Positions 1 through 12,155 of a DNA stretch of 64,000 nucleotides are shown in pieces; position 1 is the first letter of the stretch; each line of letters starts with the position of its first letter. Source of the stretch: Phycomyces blakesleeanus NRRL 1555(-) (taxonomy: Eukaryota; Mucoromycota; Mucoromycetes; Mucorales; Phycomycetaceae); the NCBI RefSeq assembly GCF_001638985.1, contig NW_017265144.1, positions 496,001 to 560,000 of the forward strand, in the 5' to 3' direction. The position numbers and the translations under genes were made by a program. Under the pieces are notes generated by a model. The model was not told the DNA's origin, ran no database searches, and saw nothing but the letters and a program-made list of their open reading frames with translations.

Positions 1-1038
1 ATAAAAAAATATATAGTTTTATATTTGAAAATTAGAAATATGTACCCCCTTACTCTCAATAGCTGTTTATTTATTACATCATTACCATAATACTAGCAAA
101 AATTTCTATATTTGTCGATCAGACCGACCATAGCACTTTTATATAATAAATATATTGAGGACGCTAGAGAACACCTCTAATAATTTTTCTTGAATTGAAT
201 GAGAATTTGTACAAACGGCTTTGTTTTGTATATATATATATATGAATATATCTTTAAGAAAAATTCAAGTAATTACTTACGATTCCTTGTTATACTAGCT
301 TTGAGAACTTGGTACAGAAGGCGCAGCTGTTGGTTGCCCCTAATCGGCAAATAAGTGCAGCAACATAAGAATATTGCGTTAGGTAAAAAGGAATGAGACG
401 AATTGGTAGTCAGTTGTCCAGGCCAACAACCTGACCATAGGCACTTTGCAGATCGAACGCCATTACTAATAATAAAGCTATAACTAATTACTTAACTCCC
501 CAGTCAGATACTCTATTGCCAACATGTGTATTCTAAATTGCAAATGATTGACTCAAGGTAATCTAAGAAGCAAAAGAAAAAAGGAATGTGTTTGATAAGA
601 ATATGCAGCCCAAGGGTTATCACTTCCGCTTTTTTTTTAAAAAAAAAAGAAAAGGTACTCCCTTTGCTTTTTAGTATTTATTTACATGGATAGTACTCTC
701 AAAGGGCAGTTTGAATATCATAACCTATCTTTTGCGTCTCTTGGACTCTAACATAATAAAGCAAAGAACAAAATCTACACTGCTCAAGTAAAGAAAACAA
801 AGAATAAAAAAGAAAAGACTTGAATATTCATCAAAGAAAAAAAAGCTTTTTTGTTATTACGCCTTTTTGATTAGTACATGCATATCTTATCCATAATAAC
901 CCGTTGTTTACCTTGAATATTATTGGCCAAGAAACTTTCCAAAGAATCAAAAAGAAAAAAAAAGGTATAAAAAAGCATCGTTCCCCCCCTCCGTTGGATT
1001 TTCTCTTTACACCCATTCTCTTATCGCTTGTTTTTACA
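1..1038. other. Intergenic, no gene recognised
   Basis: AT-rich sequence with short homopolymers and a TA microsatellite near 230-242. No open frame with coding character and no RNA gene was seen. The last 300 bases presumably hold the promoter and leader of the gene starting at 1039. Confidence 0.6.
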
Positions 1039-2359
1039 ATGCCTCGCCTCAGCGCCAACCTCATCTCCAGCTCCAACCGCACCAGCAACAGCCACCGCTA
1101 CCGCTACCGCAACCGCAACCACATCACCAACCGCATCACCAACCGCAACCCCAACCGCGGTCTTGTGAGACGCAGACGCTCGTCTAGAAGAGCAGACGCG
1201 TTTGGTAAGTTTCTTGTTCTTTTTATCTCTTTATATAATAATAGACAGAAACAATAAAATACTAATAACAGCTTTATATATGTAGTTCCTTTGTTCCCAA
1301 GAGAGGTCAAGAGAACTGTGCAGGACATGTACGCTGCTGACATGTCGCTTGGCCAAGAAGAGAGAGAGGCTCCTCCCAGAAAGAAGCGTGCGGTGAACAT
1401 TGTCTTCACCGATTGTCGGTCCAGCTTGGCCGGTGTTAGTAAGTAATTACATATATTAGTAATATATTGTATTCTTTTTATTCTTTTCTATATGTATACC
1501 TATATAACAGTCAACCTAACAACATTGTAAATTTGCTTTTTTTTCATTAGGGGGACTTATTGAAACCCCATCTGAAGTTGCCGAGCGTGAGCTGGCTATC
1601 AAGAATGCCGCTGCCAAAGCTTTGGAGGCCGAGCTGGCCGAACGTGTGCTGGCTGAGCGTGAGCTAGCTCTTGAAGCAGCAGCAGCCGATGTCTTCCTTG
1701 TCGAAGAAGCTGCTTTCGTAGCTTCGCGAGCTGAGGAGATCGCGGAAATTGCCGTGGAACTTTCCGAGAAAGCTGCACAAGTGGCAGCAGATAACGCCGA
1801 GCTAGGAGTAAGACTAGCTGTACAGGCGATTTCCCGCGCCGAAGACGCGTATGTAGCGGCACGCACACGCGCAGCCCAGTCAGCAGCAGCATCTGACGAT
1901 GCTTTCCATACCGCACTCTGTGCCGAACAAGACACACTGGCTTACATTGGAGCTAGTGCTCCATATTCTGGCTCGGGGGCAGCCTATGCCATTGAGATGG
2001 CTCAAGAAGCGGCCACCAGGCAAAAAGTGGCCGCAATCACGGCTAATGCTGCGCGCGTTGCCTTTGTGGCAACCATCACCGTCCGAGAGAGAGTTTCTGT
2101 GGCAGAAGCCAAAGCCAGTGAAGCGGCGCAAGTTGCCGCGGCTGCGAAGAAGATGGCTGAAAAGGCCGATACAAAACATGCAGAAGTGGCCGAAAAAGCG
2201 GCTATAGTAGCCGAAATTGCTGCAGCAGCAACAGCAGCAATCCCAAAAGCCAAGAACCAAGAACCAAGAGCCAAGAGCCAAGAGCCAAGAGCAGAGAGCA
2301 GAGAGAAGAGGATCAGGATCAAGGGCAGGGGAAGGGGTAGAGATGGATTTAATAAATAA
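1039..2359 (+). CDS. Alanine-rich helical protein with an arginine-rich N-terminus, three exons
   Basis: I do not recognise a family. My model joins 1039-1204, 1286-1438 and 1551-2359; both introns have GTAAGT donors and TAG acceptors and the frame stays open (375 residues). The N-terminus is basic (repeated Asn-Arg and Tyr-Arg, then RRRRSSRR), followed by a short mixed region with PPRKKRAV, which could be a nuclear localisation signal. Roughly residues 115-335 are an Ala/Glu/Lys/Arg-rich stretch (for example AERVLAEREL, AEKAAIVAEIAAAATAA) predicted to form long helices or a coiled coil. The tail carries repeats of QEPRA and ends in an RG-rich stretch (GRGRGR). The GC-rich coding part contrasts with AT-rich flanks, and open frames on the opposite strand here are by-products of Ala codons. 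Role unknown; low complexity makes homology inference unsafe. Confidence 0.75.
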
Positions 2360-2716
2360 ATAAATTGTTTTGTTATTATATATTATATTTTGCCTTTTAT
2401 CTTTTGTCCCATTACTATTACTATTACTATTAGCATTACTATTAGCATTATCATTAGCTTTATTAGTTTTATCGTTATGAAATAAATTATCTATATGACT
2501 ATTGCTGCAACATAAGAAAAACTGTCTTTATTATTAATAACATAATTTGAACTGAGAAAAGTCATAATTTTGTATTTTATTTTATTTTATTTTATTTTAT
2601 TTTAATTTAATTTTAGCTTTGTCCTTTTCTTGTCAATTGATTCCAATATAAAGCACACTCACATCCACACCCACACCCACACCCACCTACATTTACATCT
2701 ACATCAGAAAGCAGTC

Positions 2717-2947
2717 ATGGTCCTTTATAATAATAACAAAAATATTGTTGAGTTAAAAGATCAAGGAGGCCTAAACCTCTTTTTGAATTTCAGCTTGAGA
2801 AGGTCCAACCATCATAAACCTTACGAAATTGAATTTTTCGACTGGTCAAAGTATCATAAAGAAGTTTGTCAAAAAATAAGTAGAAATTACCCGCCTGAAT
2901 CTCCGGACGACACGAAACCAAAGAAGAAAAAAGAAAAAGATAGATGA
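2717..2947 (+). pseudogene. Possible MYND-finger-like fragment (weak)
   Basis: An open stretch from an ATG at 2717 contains DWSKYHKEVCQK, which resembles the last half of a MYND zinc finger (W..HK..C), and ends in a lysine-rich tail. The upstream cysteine pairs of a full MYND finger are not in the same frame; a short CEDC motif lies downstream near 2962 in another frame. It could be a relic, an exon of a gene I cannot assemble, or chance. Just upstream (about 2655-2705) is a CACACC/ACATCT microsatellite. Confidence 0.18.
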
Positions 2948-5900
2948 GACCAAATGGCATGTGAAGATTGTACAAAAGAATCCATGTACCTCTGGTAATC
3001 ATCTGAAATTGGCATTGAAGAAGAATATTATCGCTTGTAAACCAACATTGATGTAATCTATTTCTCTTTTTATCTCTCTCAAGTAATCCGGTAGTAGGTT
3101 TGAGTATTACAGCCCTCAGACTAGCTTTGACCAAAAGATGGTAACAACGGCCGTTGCAATGGGGCCAAGACTCATTCCAATTGGGTAGACGACCAATCAC
3201 GAAACATAGTCTGGCTGGATGGGTCAAGATTCATAATGTGGTAGGTAAAGATGGAGTTGTTTGAGTGGTAAGAAAAACAAAATGAGGAAAATAAGGGTGT
3301 GAAGATTTGGAGCTATCTACATGCCGGTTGATAGTTCAATAACCAAAAGAAAGAGAAAAAAAGCTAATACTCATCATGTCATAAAAGCTTAGAAGATCTT
3401 GATAGTACTACTACTTGCTTTGTTAACTATGACGGCCATTCAAGAAAAACATCCGCCAGTTAGAATGCCAAATACCCTGTGCTGTGATCGGTTGCAAAAA
3501 AGCAAGCAAGGTTGACGGTGATGTGGGGGCCATGAGCAGGAAGGATATATTGACTAAAGAGAAATCGGGACACCATCGGTATCCCTACAATGAAAAATAA
3601 CCTGAGAGAGAATAGTGCTTCATATCCGTCGCTTTTTGTGGAATCCAAAGAAGAAGAAGAATATGAAGATGGGTAATTTGTGTTGATCTGATCTTTCAAT
3701 GTAGTTGTGTAGATTTTGTGGGTAGAAAAACGAACAAAAAATCGGAATTCATTTGAAACTGTTGTCAGGTAACAGAGAGTTTGCCACTAAAGGGTTTATA
3801 TCCAGCCAATTACCCACGTTGGAGACAAGTCATTGCACTTCCAAATCAAGTTTGGTGTAATAAAAGCAAGTAACACAGAACAGCACAGAACCTGTTTAAG
3901 CTGGATACTAGGATATCAAGGTGGTATTTGCGTCGTTTGTCATTTGTCATTTCGGTCATGTCTACAAAAGGACTTTAGCATTGCTGAAAACTGTATTATC
4001 CAGTCTGGGAGTTATCTTGAGCAAGGAAGATAGAAAGATCGGGAGAGGTTTAACCAACTGGTCAGGCTTGAATTCTGGTTCTCGATTTTATCGAGTATGG
4101 ATTGTTATGTATGGGCTGGTAGTCTCTCGAGACCAGGATGGTTGGTGAAAGAAGGTTAATATCAAAAAGGTTGATATTATGAATGTAAGTGTTCAATATA
4201 AATATCGAGTTGTAATTGATGTCGAGCAGAGCGGATATACCCAAGATTGACATTGATATTTATATACATATTTCAATAATAAATATATATATATATATAT
4301 ATCAACCTTGTATTTGGAGTCTGAATGATTTATATGACATTGCTAATTAAGAGCTATATGTTATATATATATATATATCTTGACTTGGTTTTGCTCTACT
4401 TTACTCTTAAATTTCTTAGTCTCAGAAATCGAAAAAGAAGAGTAGGCTTATCAGATATTAACTTCAAACGAAAAAGGGACATAAGACACAATATATATAC
4501 TAGCTCTGAGGATTTCGGTTTGAATATACAAGGGAATTGGATAAACGATTAATATGAAAAGAGTACAATGCCAAAGAGAGTGTATTATAAAAGGTATCAA
4601 GTATCCGTAGAGCTTTTGATATGTTTTTTTTTCTTCCTTAACATTTTATAAAGGAAGAGGGGAAATAGTGTTCTTCTTGTCTTTTGTTCTTTTTTTTTGT
4701 CATCACATATTAATTGGTTTGCTATGCTTGAAAGTCTAGGAATATTTCTATGAAAAGAGAGGGAAATTGTTCTAATAATCAAGTGTTGCTAATACTAAAT
4801 ACTGAAAATGGTGTAATATATAGGATTTATATAAAATATATATATATATATAATCTTACTCTTATAAAGTGTTGAATGGATCCTAATGATTAGTTCGGGA
4901 TCAAAGAATATTTTAGACAAGGTAAGCTATTTGGATCAAATGTAGAAAAACATAGTAAGAATGTAACAAAAGGAAAAAGTCGGTTGTGGGAGAGATGGTA
5001 GCTAGTGGGAAGAAGAAGAGCTATAGTATAATCATCTTTCTTGATGTAGAGTTGGGTCACTTAAAGAATAGTAGTATAAGTTTAGTGTTTTAGGAGTCAA
5101 GGTTCTTGAAAATAACTTGACGAGGTATAGAAAATAAAAAAAAATATACTGTGCGTGTTTCTGATGATACCCCACGGGAGGGATGGGAGTCTCTATATTT
5201 CACCCAGATGTGTCACGTCGTAAAAGATCGGGATAGTAAGTACCATTCAACGATACAAGAGAGAGAGAGAGAGACAGAAAATTACTTGAAAGGTAATTTG
5301 CGCCGAGAAGATCCAGGATAAAAATATGACAAATAATCGTAGTAATTACAGATCAAAAATTGGCTTGTAACCATCGGCATTATCCTCAAATTATTATTAT
5401 TATTTTGGGAATTAAATATATCATGTATATATATATATATATATTATGCAGCCGAGGAAAGATGGAGAATATAGGCTAACTATAGAAAACATTTATTTTT
5501 TGAAGGAATTGACCCATGATTGAACAAGATTTGTCAAAGAGGATTTCTGGGAGTAATTGTCACACTTATATATATATATATATATATATATATGAATTAT
5601 CAACTACAAGTAAAAGTCAATATGTCAAGCTCAGTGATATAATTAAAAATAGAGTGAGTAAGTACCATGTTTTGCTGTTGTTGGAAACTGAATGGATAGT
5701 TTGGTTGTTTTATTGCTGTAAAAGAAAATTAGTACACAAGTAGATTCTGAGGTACTTTTCACACAGTTGTTCAGAAAGAAATCTCAAGCTCTTTAAGCAC
5801 CCAAAAAACGTGTATATATTTGACAAATGCTTTTTGTAATTACATGCTTTTATTTTTTAGCAATGTAAATGACCAAAAACTCTTGAAAGAGACTTAATAA

Positions 5901-7901
5901 GAGTTAACATCATATAGATAATTTATCTTGAGAAAATAAATAAATAAACACTATCAATTAATTATATTCTTACCATTTCCCTTTTGACAACTATTGAACT
6001 TATTTATTCCCACTGGCAGCTCTTCTTTTATATATATACAATATTGAGACCTATTTCTCACCATTTCTTCACTAATTTTGTTTTGTCAGATATCTTCAAC
6101 CAATTCAATGCTATAAAGCAACAGAATATTTAGCACTGGTTGGTTGTTCAAAAGTTTTGCAAAGGATGTTCTTGATCCGGTCTCAGTCTGTACCTCTTAT
6201 GGTCTTACTAGAATAGAAGAAAAGTATGCTTTCTATCCTGTGAAAAATATTGGACTGTGTGATCTGATATGTTTTCTTATTCTTTCTTTGTATATACTTT
6301 TAAGAATACGTAGTGCACTACCTTGACCTGTTACAACACTAAAGAATGGTTTAAAGTTTCTTTTCTTTTTTTTTCCTTCTCCCCTTAAACCTCTGTATAC
6401 TTGTTTCTGCATTGATATTAACCTCGTAGTGCAGCAGGCGGTAAAAAAAAAAGAAAGAGAGAGAGAGACAAATTGCTAGCCAGAATATACACACATTTCT
6501 GCACCATCACCAATGAATATATTTATCCATACTTTCTTTAATTGTTCCACTTCTTATCAAACCCTGTCTATTATAATTTTGAAGGAGTAAAATGCACACA
6601 CATATAGCGTAGGGAAATGAATACTAAACACTTTAAACCACTGTGCCTTATTTCTACTCTTATATAGTTTACAGAGTTAATTCATTTGAGAAAATAGATA
6701 AATAAATAAAAGAAGTGTAAAGACATTTATGATTAAGTAAACCTTAAGTTTTGGGTAATGCAACACAATATGTTTGTAGTCAGATTGCGCAACATCTCGT
6801 AAACCGCTTTTCTTCTTCTTTTTTTGTCTTCCCATAAAAACGGATTTACCGGCAAGCTCCTTTAAGAAAGAAAGAAAGAAAAAGAAAGAAAAACCTTCTC
6901 TTGCAATCTCCGCCAAAATTCTGAGGAAAGGTACTTTTAACAATTTTATGTAAATACTTCTTGACTTTTGGAAGCTCAATTAATTTCTTTGGATTGTTTT
7001 ACCTTGTACTTGAGCAGCTACTAATATATTATACAAATAATAAATATAAACCTTTATTTAAATATACATATTACAGCATATGGTAAACTGTCTCTTAATC
7101 AACATTTTTGGTACAAGTGAATTTCGACAATTAAACAACTCAGCTTCATACATTTCAACAAATAATATACTCTTTCTCTTTCTCCCCAATTAACGCCGTG
7201 TTACCTGCTATCGAATATATTTCTTTTGATGTGTTGCTTTTTAAAGATAAAATGCTTATAGAATAATAATAATAATAATACTAAAACGAGAATGATATAT
7301 ATATATAACAAAATGAAAATGAAAAGCAGAAAGTTAGGACTCTTTAAATTGGGTTACATTATTTGATTCAGCGTCATGGTTACAAAAGTGCTGGAAAATA
7401 GATTTCATGAATGCTCTACTAAAAATAAATATGTAAAAGCATACTATGTTTTATTCTATAGAAAGCAAAAGACAGCACTTATTGATTTGCACTTGAGTCT
7501 ATATGTACATTCATACATGTACTCCTTATGATATTTGAGGTAATGAGCTTTTATGAGAAGAATTGGGAAATATTTCTTTAATGAAATGAGGTATTTTTAT
7601 TTTCCTATTATCATAATTTTTTTTGGGATTTTTGGTTTGTGTAGTAGAAAATCAAGAAGAAGAAAAAGAAGCTCATTTGTTTATTTTCCTAGATCTCTTG
7701 TGAAATGCTCAATAAATTCTTAATTCTGAGTGAATTTCTAGTACGTAAAACTAGAGACAGAGAAATGGATCGTATTTGACTTTAGTGAGCACTAAAATAA
7801 ACCATGAGAAAATCGACTATTGAAAAGGAACCCGTTTAAAAGCTGGTCTTGCCAAATGATAATTATCAAAAACCAGGTTTATAGCTTTAGCTTGACTGAA
7901 A

Positions 7902-7942
<41 letters not shown>

Positions 7943-8265
7943 ATATATATATAATCGCCTTCAATCTTAAAAATAATAATCATAATCATTCATAGGATAT
8001 AGATTGTACTACAATAGAAGCATAATTTCGGGTAAAATATTATGGGTATATCAAAGTCATAACCATATACAACTATACAAAATATGTTAATGTACTTTAA
8101 TATTTCTAAATCTTTTCTTTATGCATTTCTTATATGGTAAGTAGGCAGTTACACAGACTATGGGAAAAAGTATTCTGGATTTACCTATTTGTAATATGTC
8201 TCTAATTTAGAAATAATATAAGCTTCAAATTTTGTACACATCAATATTATCCCACCCTATTTTCA
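2948..8265. other. Long intergenic stretch without recognisable genes
   Basis: About 5.3 kb of AT-rich DNA. It contains several TA microsatellites (near 4282-4301, 5425-5443, 5568-5592) and a TATATG hexanucleotide array at about 7905-7950. Short open frames show no codon bias, no domain motif and no paralogue in the window. Around 3560-3680 a short acidic-ended open stretch exists, but no gene model could be supported. Confidence 0.5.
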
Positions 8266-8600
8266 GTGCAACATTTCTCTAAACTATATTTCACACCCTC
8301 CCCCATGTTATTTCTCTCGTATTCTTTTACTACGGACAATCCCCGCGACATTGTATCTTTTCTTATATGTATATATATATATATTTCTTTACGGTGCTCT
8401 TTAACCAGATTGGCTAATTGTCTTTCATCCGACCTAATGTCAGATCCAAAAGGGGGTATTTTTACCTAACATATCAATTCAACTTACCGACTTCTCAAAC
8501 ACACTCCATTATCTATCTATCTTAATAAGCATATGTTTTGACAGACCAAAAAAAACAAAGTCTCAAAAAACTATATATAATGATAAAATGGTAGATCAAA
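8266..8600 (+). promoter_or_regulatory. Promoter of secreted peptide gene A, conserved with copy B
   Basis: Blocks shared with the upstream region of the second peptide gene (29757-30130): CAGTGCAACATTT near 8266, TCAGATCCAAAA at 8440 and ATTTTTACCTAA just after it. A TATATATAA box lies near 8572. In the leader, CTTTCGTCT...GTCGTT near 8643-8661 is also shared. These patches sit in otherwise diverged sequence, so they are candidates for regulatory sites. Confidence 0.5.
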
Positions 8601-8750
8601 AAACGGTATTGATTTCACCAAAGTTTCCTTCCTCCTCCTTTTCTTTCGTCTTTAACGTCGTTTGATCTGTCCACTCGGTGTCTTTGATCCAATCAAATTT
8701 GTGTCCGTACTCTTTCCCACTTCTATATTCACTACAAGCCAACCAAAACC

Positions 8751-8972
8751 ATGTACAAGTTCGTCTTATTGCTCTTGTTGTTGATTTCCTTTGAAATGAC
8801 AATCGCCATGCCCAACCTCCCTTTCTTGGATGGTAGAGGTGTCGACCCCGCTTCAGGTGGGCAGTGCACCACATGTTTGGATAACTGCAAGAAATCCTCT
8901 GATCCCTACTGCAGTGCTGATTGTTGCTGGAAATGTATCCCAGGAAGAGGAGGAAACTGCCACTGTTGTTAA
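8751..8972 (+). CDS. Small secreted cysteine-rich peptide A (73 aa)
   Basis: Single-exon gene. Residues 1-19 form a textbook signal peptide (MYKF, six leucines, cleavage expected after TIA), so the product should enter the secretory pathway. The mature part has ten cysteines spaced C-x2-C-x3-C-x7-C-x3-C-C-x2-C-x7-C-x-C-C and ends in CIPGRGGNCHCC. A paralogue at 30270-30506 keeps the signal peptide, an Arg at position 29 (a possible single-Arg processing point), all ten cysteines and the tail. I know no named family with this pattern. Candidate roles (inference only) are an effector, an antimicrobial or signalling peptide, or a metal-binding peptide. The start is supported by conservation from the first Met and by shared leader sequence. 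The open frame on the other strand here is a shadow. Confidence 0.88.
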   Translation: MYKFVLLLLLLISFEMTIAMPNLPFLDGRGVDPASGGQCTTCLDNCKKSSDPYCSADCCWKCIPGRGGNCHCC

Positions 8973-9518
8973 TTGATATTGATATATACCATAATGTTAT
9001 AATAATAAAATATAATAAATTATACCATAAAATAATATAATACAATAAAATATAAAAAGGAAGCTGTTGATCCCTATGAAAAACAATAATAGTATCAAAT
9101 CTTTGTTGTAATGCTGTATAGAGTTCGATTGTATATAGAGCTTACTCGTATTAGATAATATATCCCTTTGTCTCTTTTTCTGTCTAAAATATTGGGTCCA
9201 AATACATGGGGTGGATATCTGATACATTGTGGAATAGGTTACTATGCTTTGTTTTCTTTTGTCTGTCTGTATGTATGTGTATGGATATTTACTGAATATT
9301 CTTTCTGAATATAAGAATTGAATGTAGAAAATATAGACATATCATTACAGAAAAAAATAGTTAATACTAAAATGTTAATAAACAGACAGGTTATTTGTAT
9401 AAGAAAAAACGTCTTCTATTAGTATGATTATTATTTTAAAAAAGGTGCCTGCTAAAGATGTCCTGAGTGCTAGAATTTGTAAATACAATTTCTGCGTGAG
9501 TTGTATATTTAAACTTTC

Positions 9519-9560
<42 letters not shown>

Positions 9561-11639
9561 CCTAATATTCCCACTTCATTATCATCCAATAATGTTAGGG
9601 ATGTAAAAGATGCCTTATTCAGCACCTCTATCTCCTTTGCATCAAAAACAAAAAAAAAGAATACCATTTATTAATTTCCTTTCAGTGTTTTCACAACTCT
9701 ATTTGCAAAAGATCACTTTAAAGATTATTGAAACAAGAATCTCTGTAGTCTTTAAATATTGAGAAAAAGTGATATTTATTAAAAGATCAATATTTGATAA
9801 CATCACTATGACATCTTTTCATCTGAGCTAATGTGATTTTGGATAGAAATATAATGCAAATTGCAAATTGCCACTGAGATATGTTTCCAATATTCATGGG
9901 TGGCCATGTCTAAAGACTTATAGAGATCCGGTAGACTGGGTACTCTTAAGATGGCTGTGAGATCAAGACTATTTTACAATCATGCCATTAGTGGCACATT
10001 ATCCACCTTTCTCCTATGACTATTAATGCGCTTTATCTTTTGACAAGGTGTATTTTTTCTATTTAAAGGAGCTTGCGCATCCTGTTCATACAAGAACCCA
10101 GAAACCATGCCATAACGAGTTTCAAATGGTGTAACACTTTCTCACATATAATCTAAAGATGTCTTTTAAGTTTTTTTTTGTTAAAACTATACCAGTCTTT
10201 CTCAATCTTTGATTTGATTTATGTATATTTATCAATAGTATGTCTATCTTTTTTGAAACGGGGCTTAATGATCCATTATGAAGCATACGACGGTTAGTAA
10301 GCAATCTTTTATAAGCTAAAATGTCCTCTTCGCCTATTAAGACTACATTTTTTGACTTGCTGGGACCTAGTGAGATCTGAAGCAGAATATATATATATAC
10401 TTTAAAAACACACAACAGCAACAGCAACAGCAACACAGATATTCTGTTTTACAGAGGTTGAAACATATGTCATCGAATGTTATGAATGTTAGGAATCCAA
10501 GTGAATCTAGAGAGAATAAATACTCTGCTGATAGACTAAAATATAGAAATTTATAAAGCATTATCAGACACAAGAATATAGTAGAAATGCATAATAGAAT
10601 ACATAAAAAGAGACTGAATATTTTGTACATTATACAACAGCGGATAGTAACTTGGCTTTTGCATTACAGTCAATACTAATGAATGTTCTAGCACATAACT
10701 TTCCATAATCCTTTTGGACTAGATAGCGTAATTAAATGTAAAGAGACCTAATATTAAAAGAGCTTTGGATTAATAAGACGCCTATGCTTAAAGCAACTTA
10801 AAGCTGTATTTGGTTGCTTTGCTACTTAATTTTTTTTTCGACTGAACAATAGCAAATATATCTGTTTCTTTTTTTTTTATTCTTTTAATAATTTTTCTTC
10901 TATTGTTATCTGTATCAGGATTAAAATATTTGCAATATACTTACACAGAACAAATTCCAATGATTTTTTATTTTTCTATTTAAAAGAAAAATACATCTAT
11001 AGCGATATGTCCTATGCAAAACATGGTTTTCTTGTTTTTGTAGCTTAAGTGATCCATTCAAATAAATGAAGAGGGCTACTTTATACAATATCTTATTCGC
11101 ATTTTAGCTGCATTGACTAATGTTAAATAGTGCTCTAAATATTTAGAGCATTATGATCATGACAGATATCATAAAGGGTTATGTCTTAAGTAATAGTCAA
11201 CGGTCCTACGGTGATGGATATACACAAAACTGTTATATAATGCTATAGAGCTGGAAGTATGATTTCAAATCAAGAAATCTGATCATTTTCATTGCCAATG
11301 TTAGTGCTGAAAAGCTTTCCCTAATAGTGTAAACCTACAACATTTGCAATTCATAAAGTAAATATGAGCTATACATAATGCTTTTACCTTCTACCTGATT
11401 TGATTGCCTTGACTTATACTGTGAGGGTATTTCTGGGCATACTAAGACAAGGCAGAGGCAATAGATGAGTAAAATCATAGACCAGAGAGCAAAATCTCAA
11501 AAAATAAAATATCGAATTTTCAGTTTCCAAGTTATCAATATGATAATAAAGAGATGGCTGCCAGGTTACGAAGTACACTGGCTAGCTCTTCGTGTACAGT
11601 CTCCGAATGTTCTGTGCCCATTAGTCATGTATTGTTTTA
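8973..11639. other. Intergenic, no gene recognised
   Basis: AT-rich spacer between peptide gene A and the F-box array. It contains a TA-to-TG microsatellite at about 9517-9560 and an ACAGCA array at about 10405-10437. No coding or RNA gene evidence. Confidence 0.5.
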
Positions 11640-12155
11640 AAAAAAAAAGACATCTACGGTTGCACTTGAAAACCTAATTGGTTTCGGTTGACTGTTGCAC
11701 TACATGAGACTGTTTTTTAAAATCTCAAAATCTCAAAATCTCAAAAGCTTAAAAACAGCGTAGATTGGACAAGAGTGTTCCCCAGCCAAAATTGAACATT
11801 TCGTCCCAAATGTTTGTTTTTGGGATTTTGAGGGTGGCAAGAGATGTTCTTTTTCAAATTGTTAGCCAATTATACTCTCTTATTTTCTATACTAAACTAC
11901 CTTTAGATATTAACAGTACAAAAAAGAGGGGAAATATTTGATATATCCGCATGTAATTTTAGTTATTTTATAAGTCTGTCGTACCAGATTAAATAGATCA
12001 ATTTTTCAATCTCCCTGTATATTATCAAGGACAGTGTAGCACCAGACATTTGAAGAAAAAATATTCAAAGAAACGAAAGCATAAAGGCTGTTAATAAAAA
12101 CTTCTTTTTTACTTTTGATTTCTCTCTTTCTCTCTCTCTTTATACAATTATTATT
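11640..12155 (+). repeat. 5' flank of F-box gene 1, duplicated at 20487-20996
   Basis: About 510 bp, nearly identical to the sequence upstream of F-box gene 4, including a triple AAATCTC repeat near 11717-11745. This shows that the gene was duplicated together with its promoter. The last 220 bp (class I promoter) are also shared with F-box gene 5 (33958-34166). Confidence 0.9.
11938..12110 (+). promoter_or_regulatory. Class I F-box promoter block (gene 1)
   Basis: A stretch running from GATATATCCGCATGTAA through CTCCCTGTATATTATCAAGG to GGCTGTTAATAAAAACTTC, conserved upstream of F-box genes 1, 4 and 5 only. It is followed by a pyrimidine-rich CT leader directly before the ATG. Confidence 0.55.

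Noticed and set aside
1516..2322. Several long minus-strand and frame-shifted open frames over the alanine-rich gene
   Set aside because: They mirror GCN/GAN codons of the plus-strand gene and lack introns or motifs of their own.
2655..2705. CACACC/ACACCC array as a telomere-like repeat
   Set aside because: Short, irregular and merging into ACATCT units; an ordinary microsatellite is the simpler reading.
8596..9045. 149-codon minus-strand open frame across secreted peptide gene A
   Set aside because: The plus strand has a signal peptide, conserved cysteines and a paralogue; the antisense frame has no conserved counterpart at copy B.
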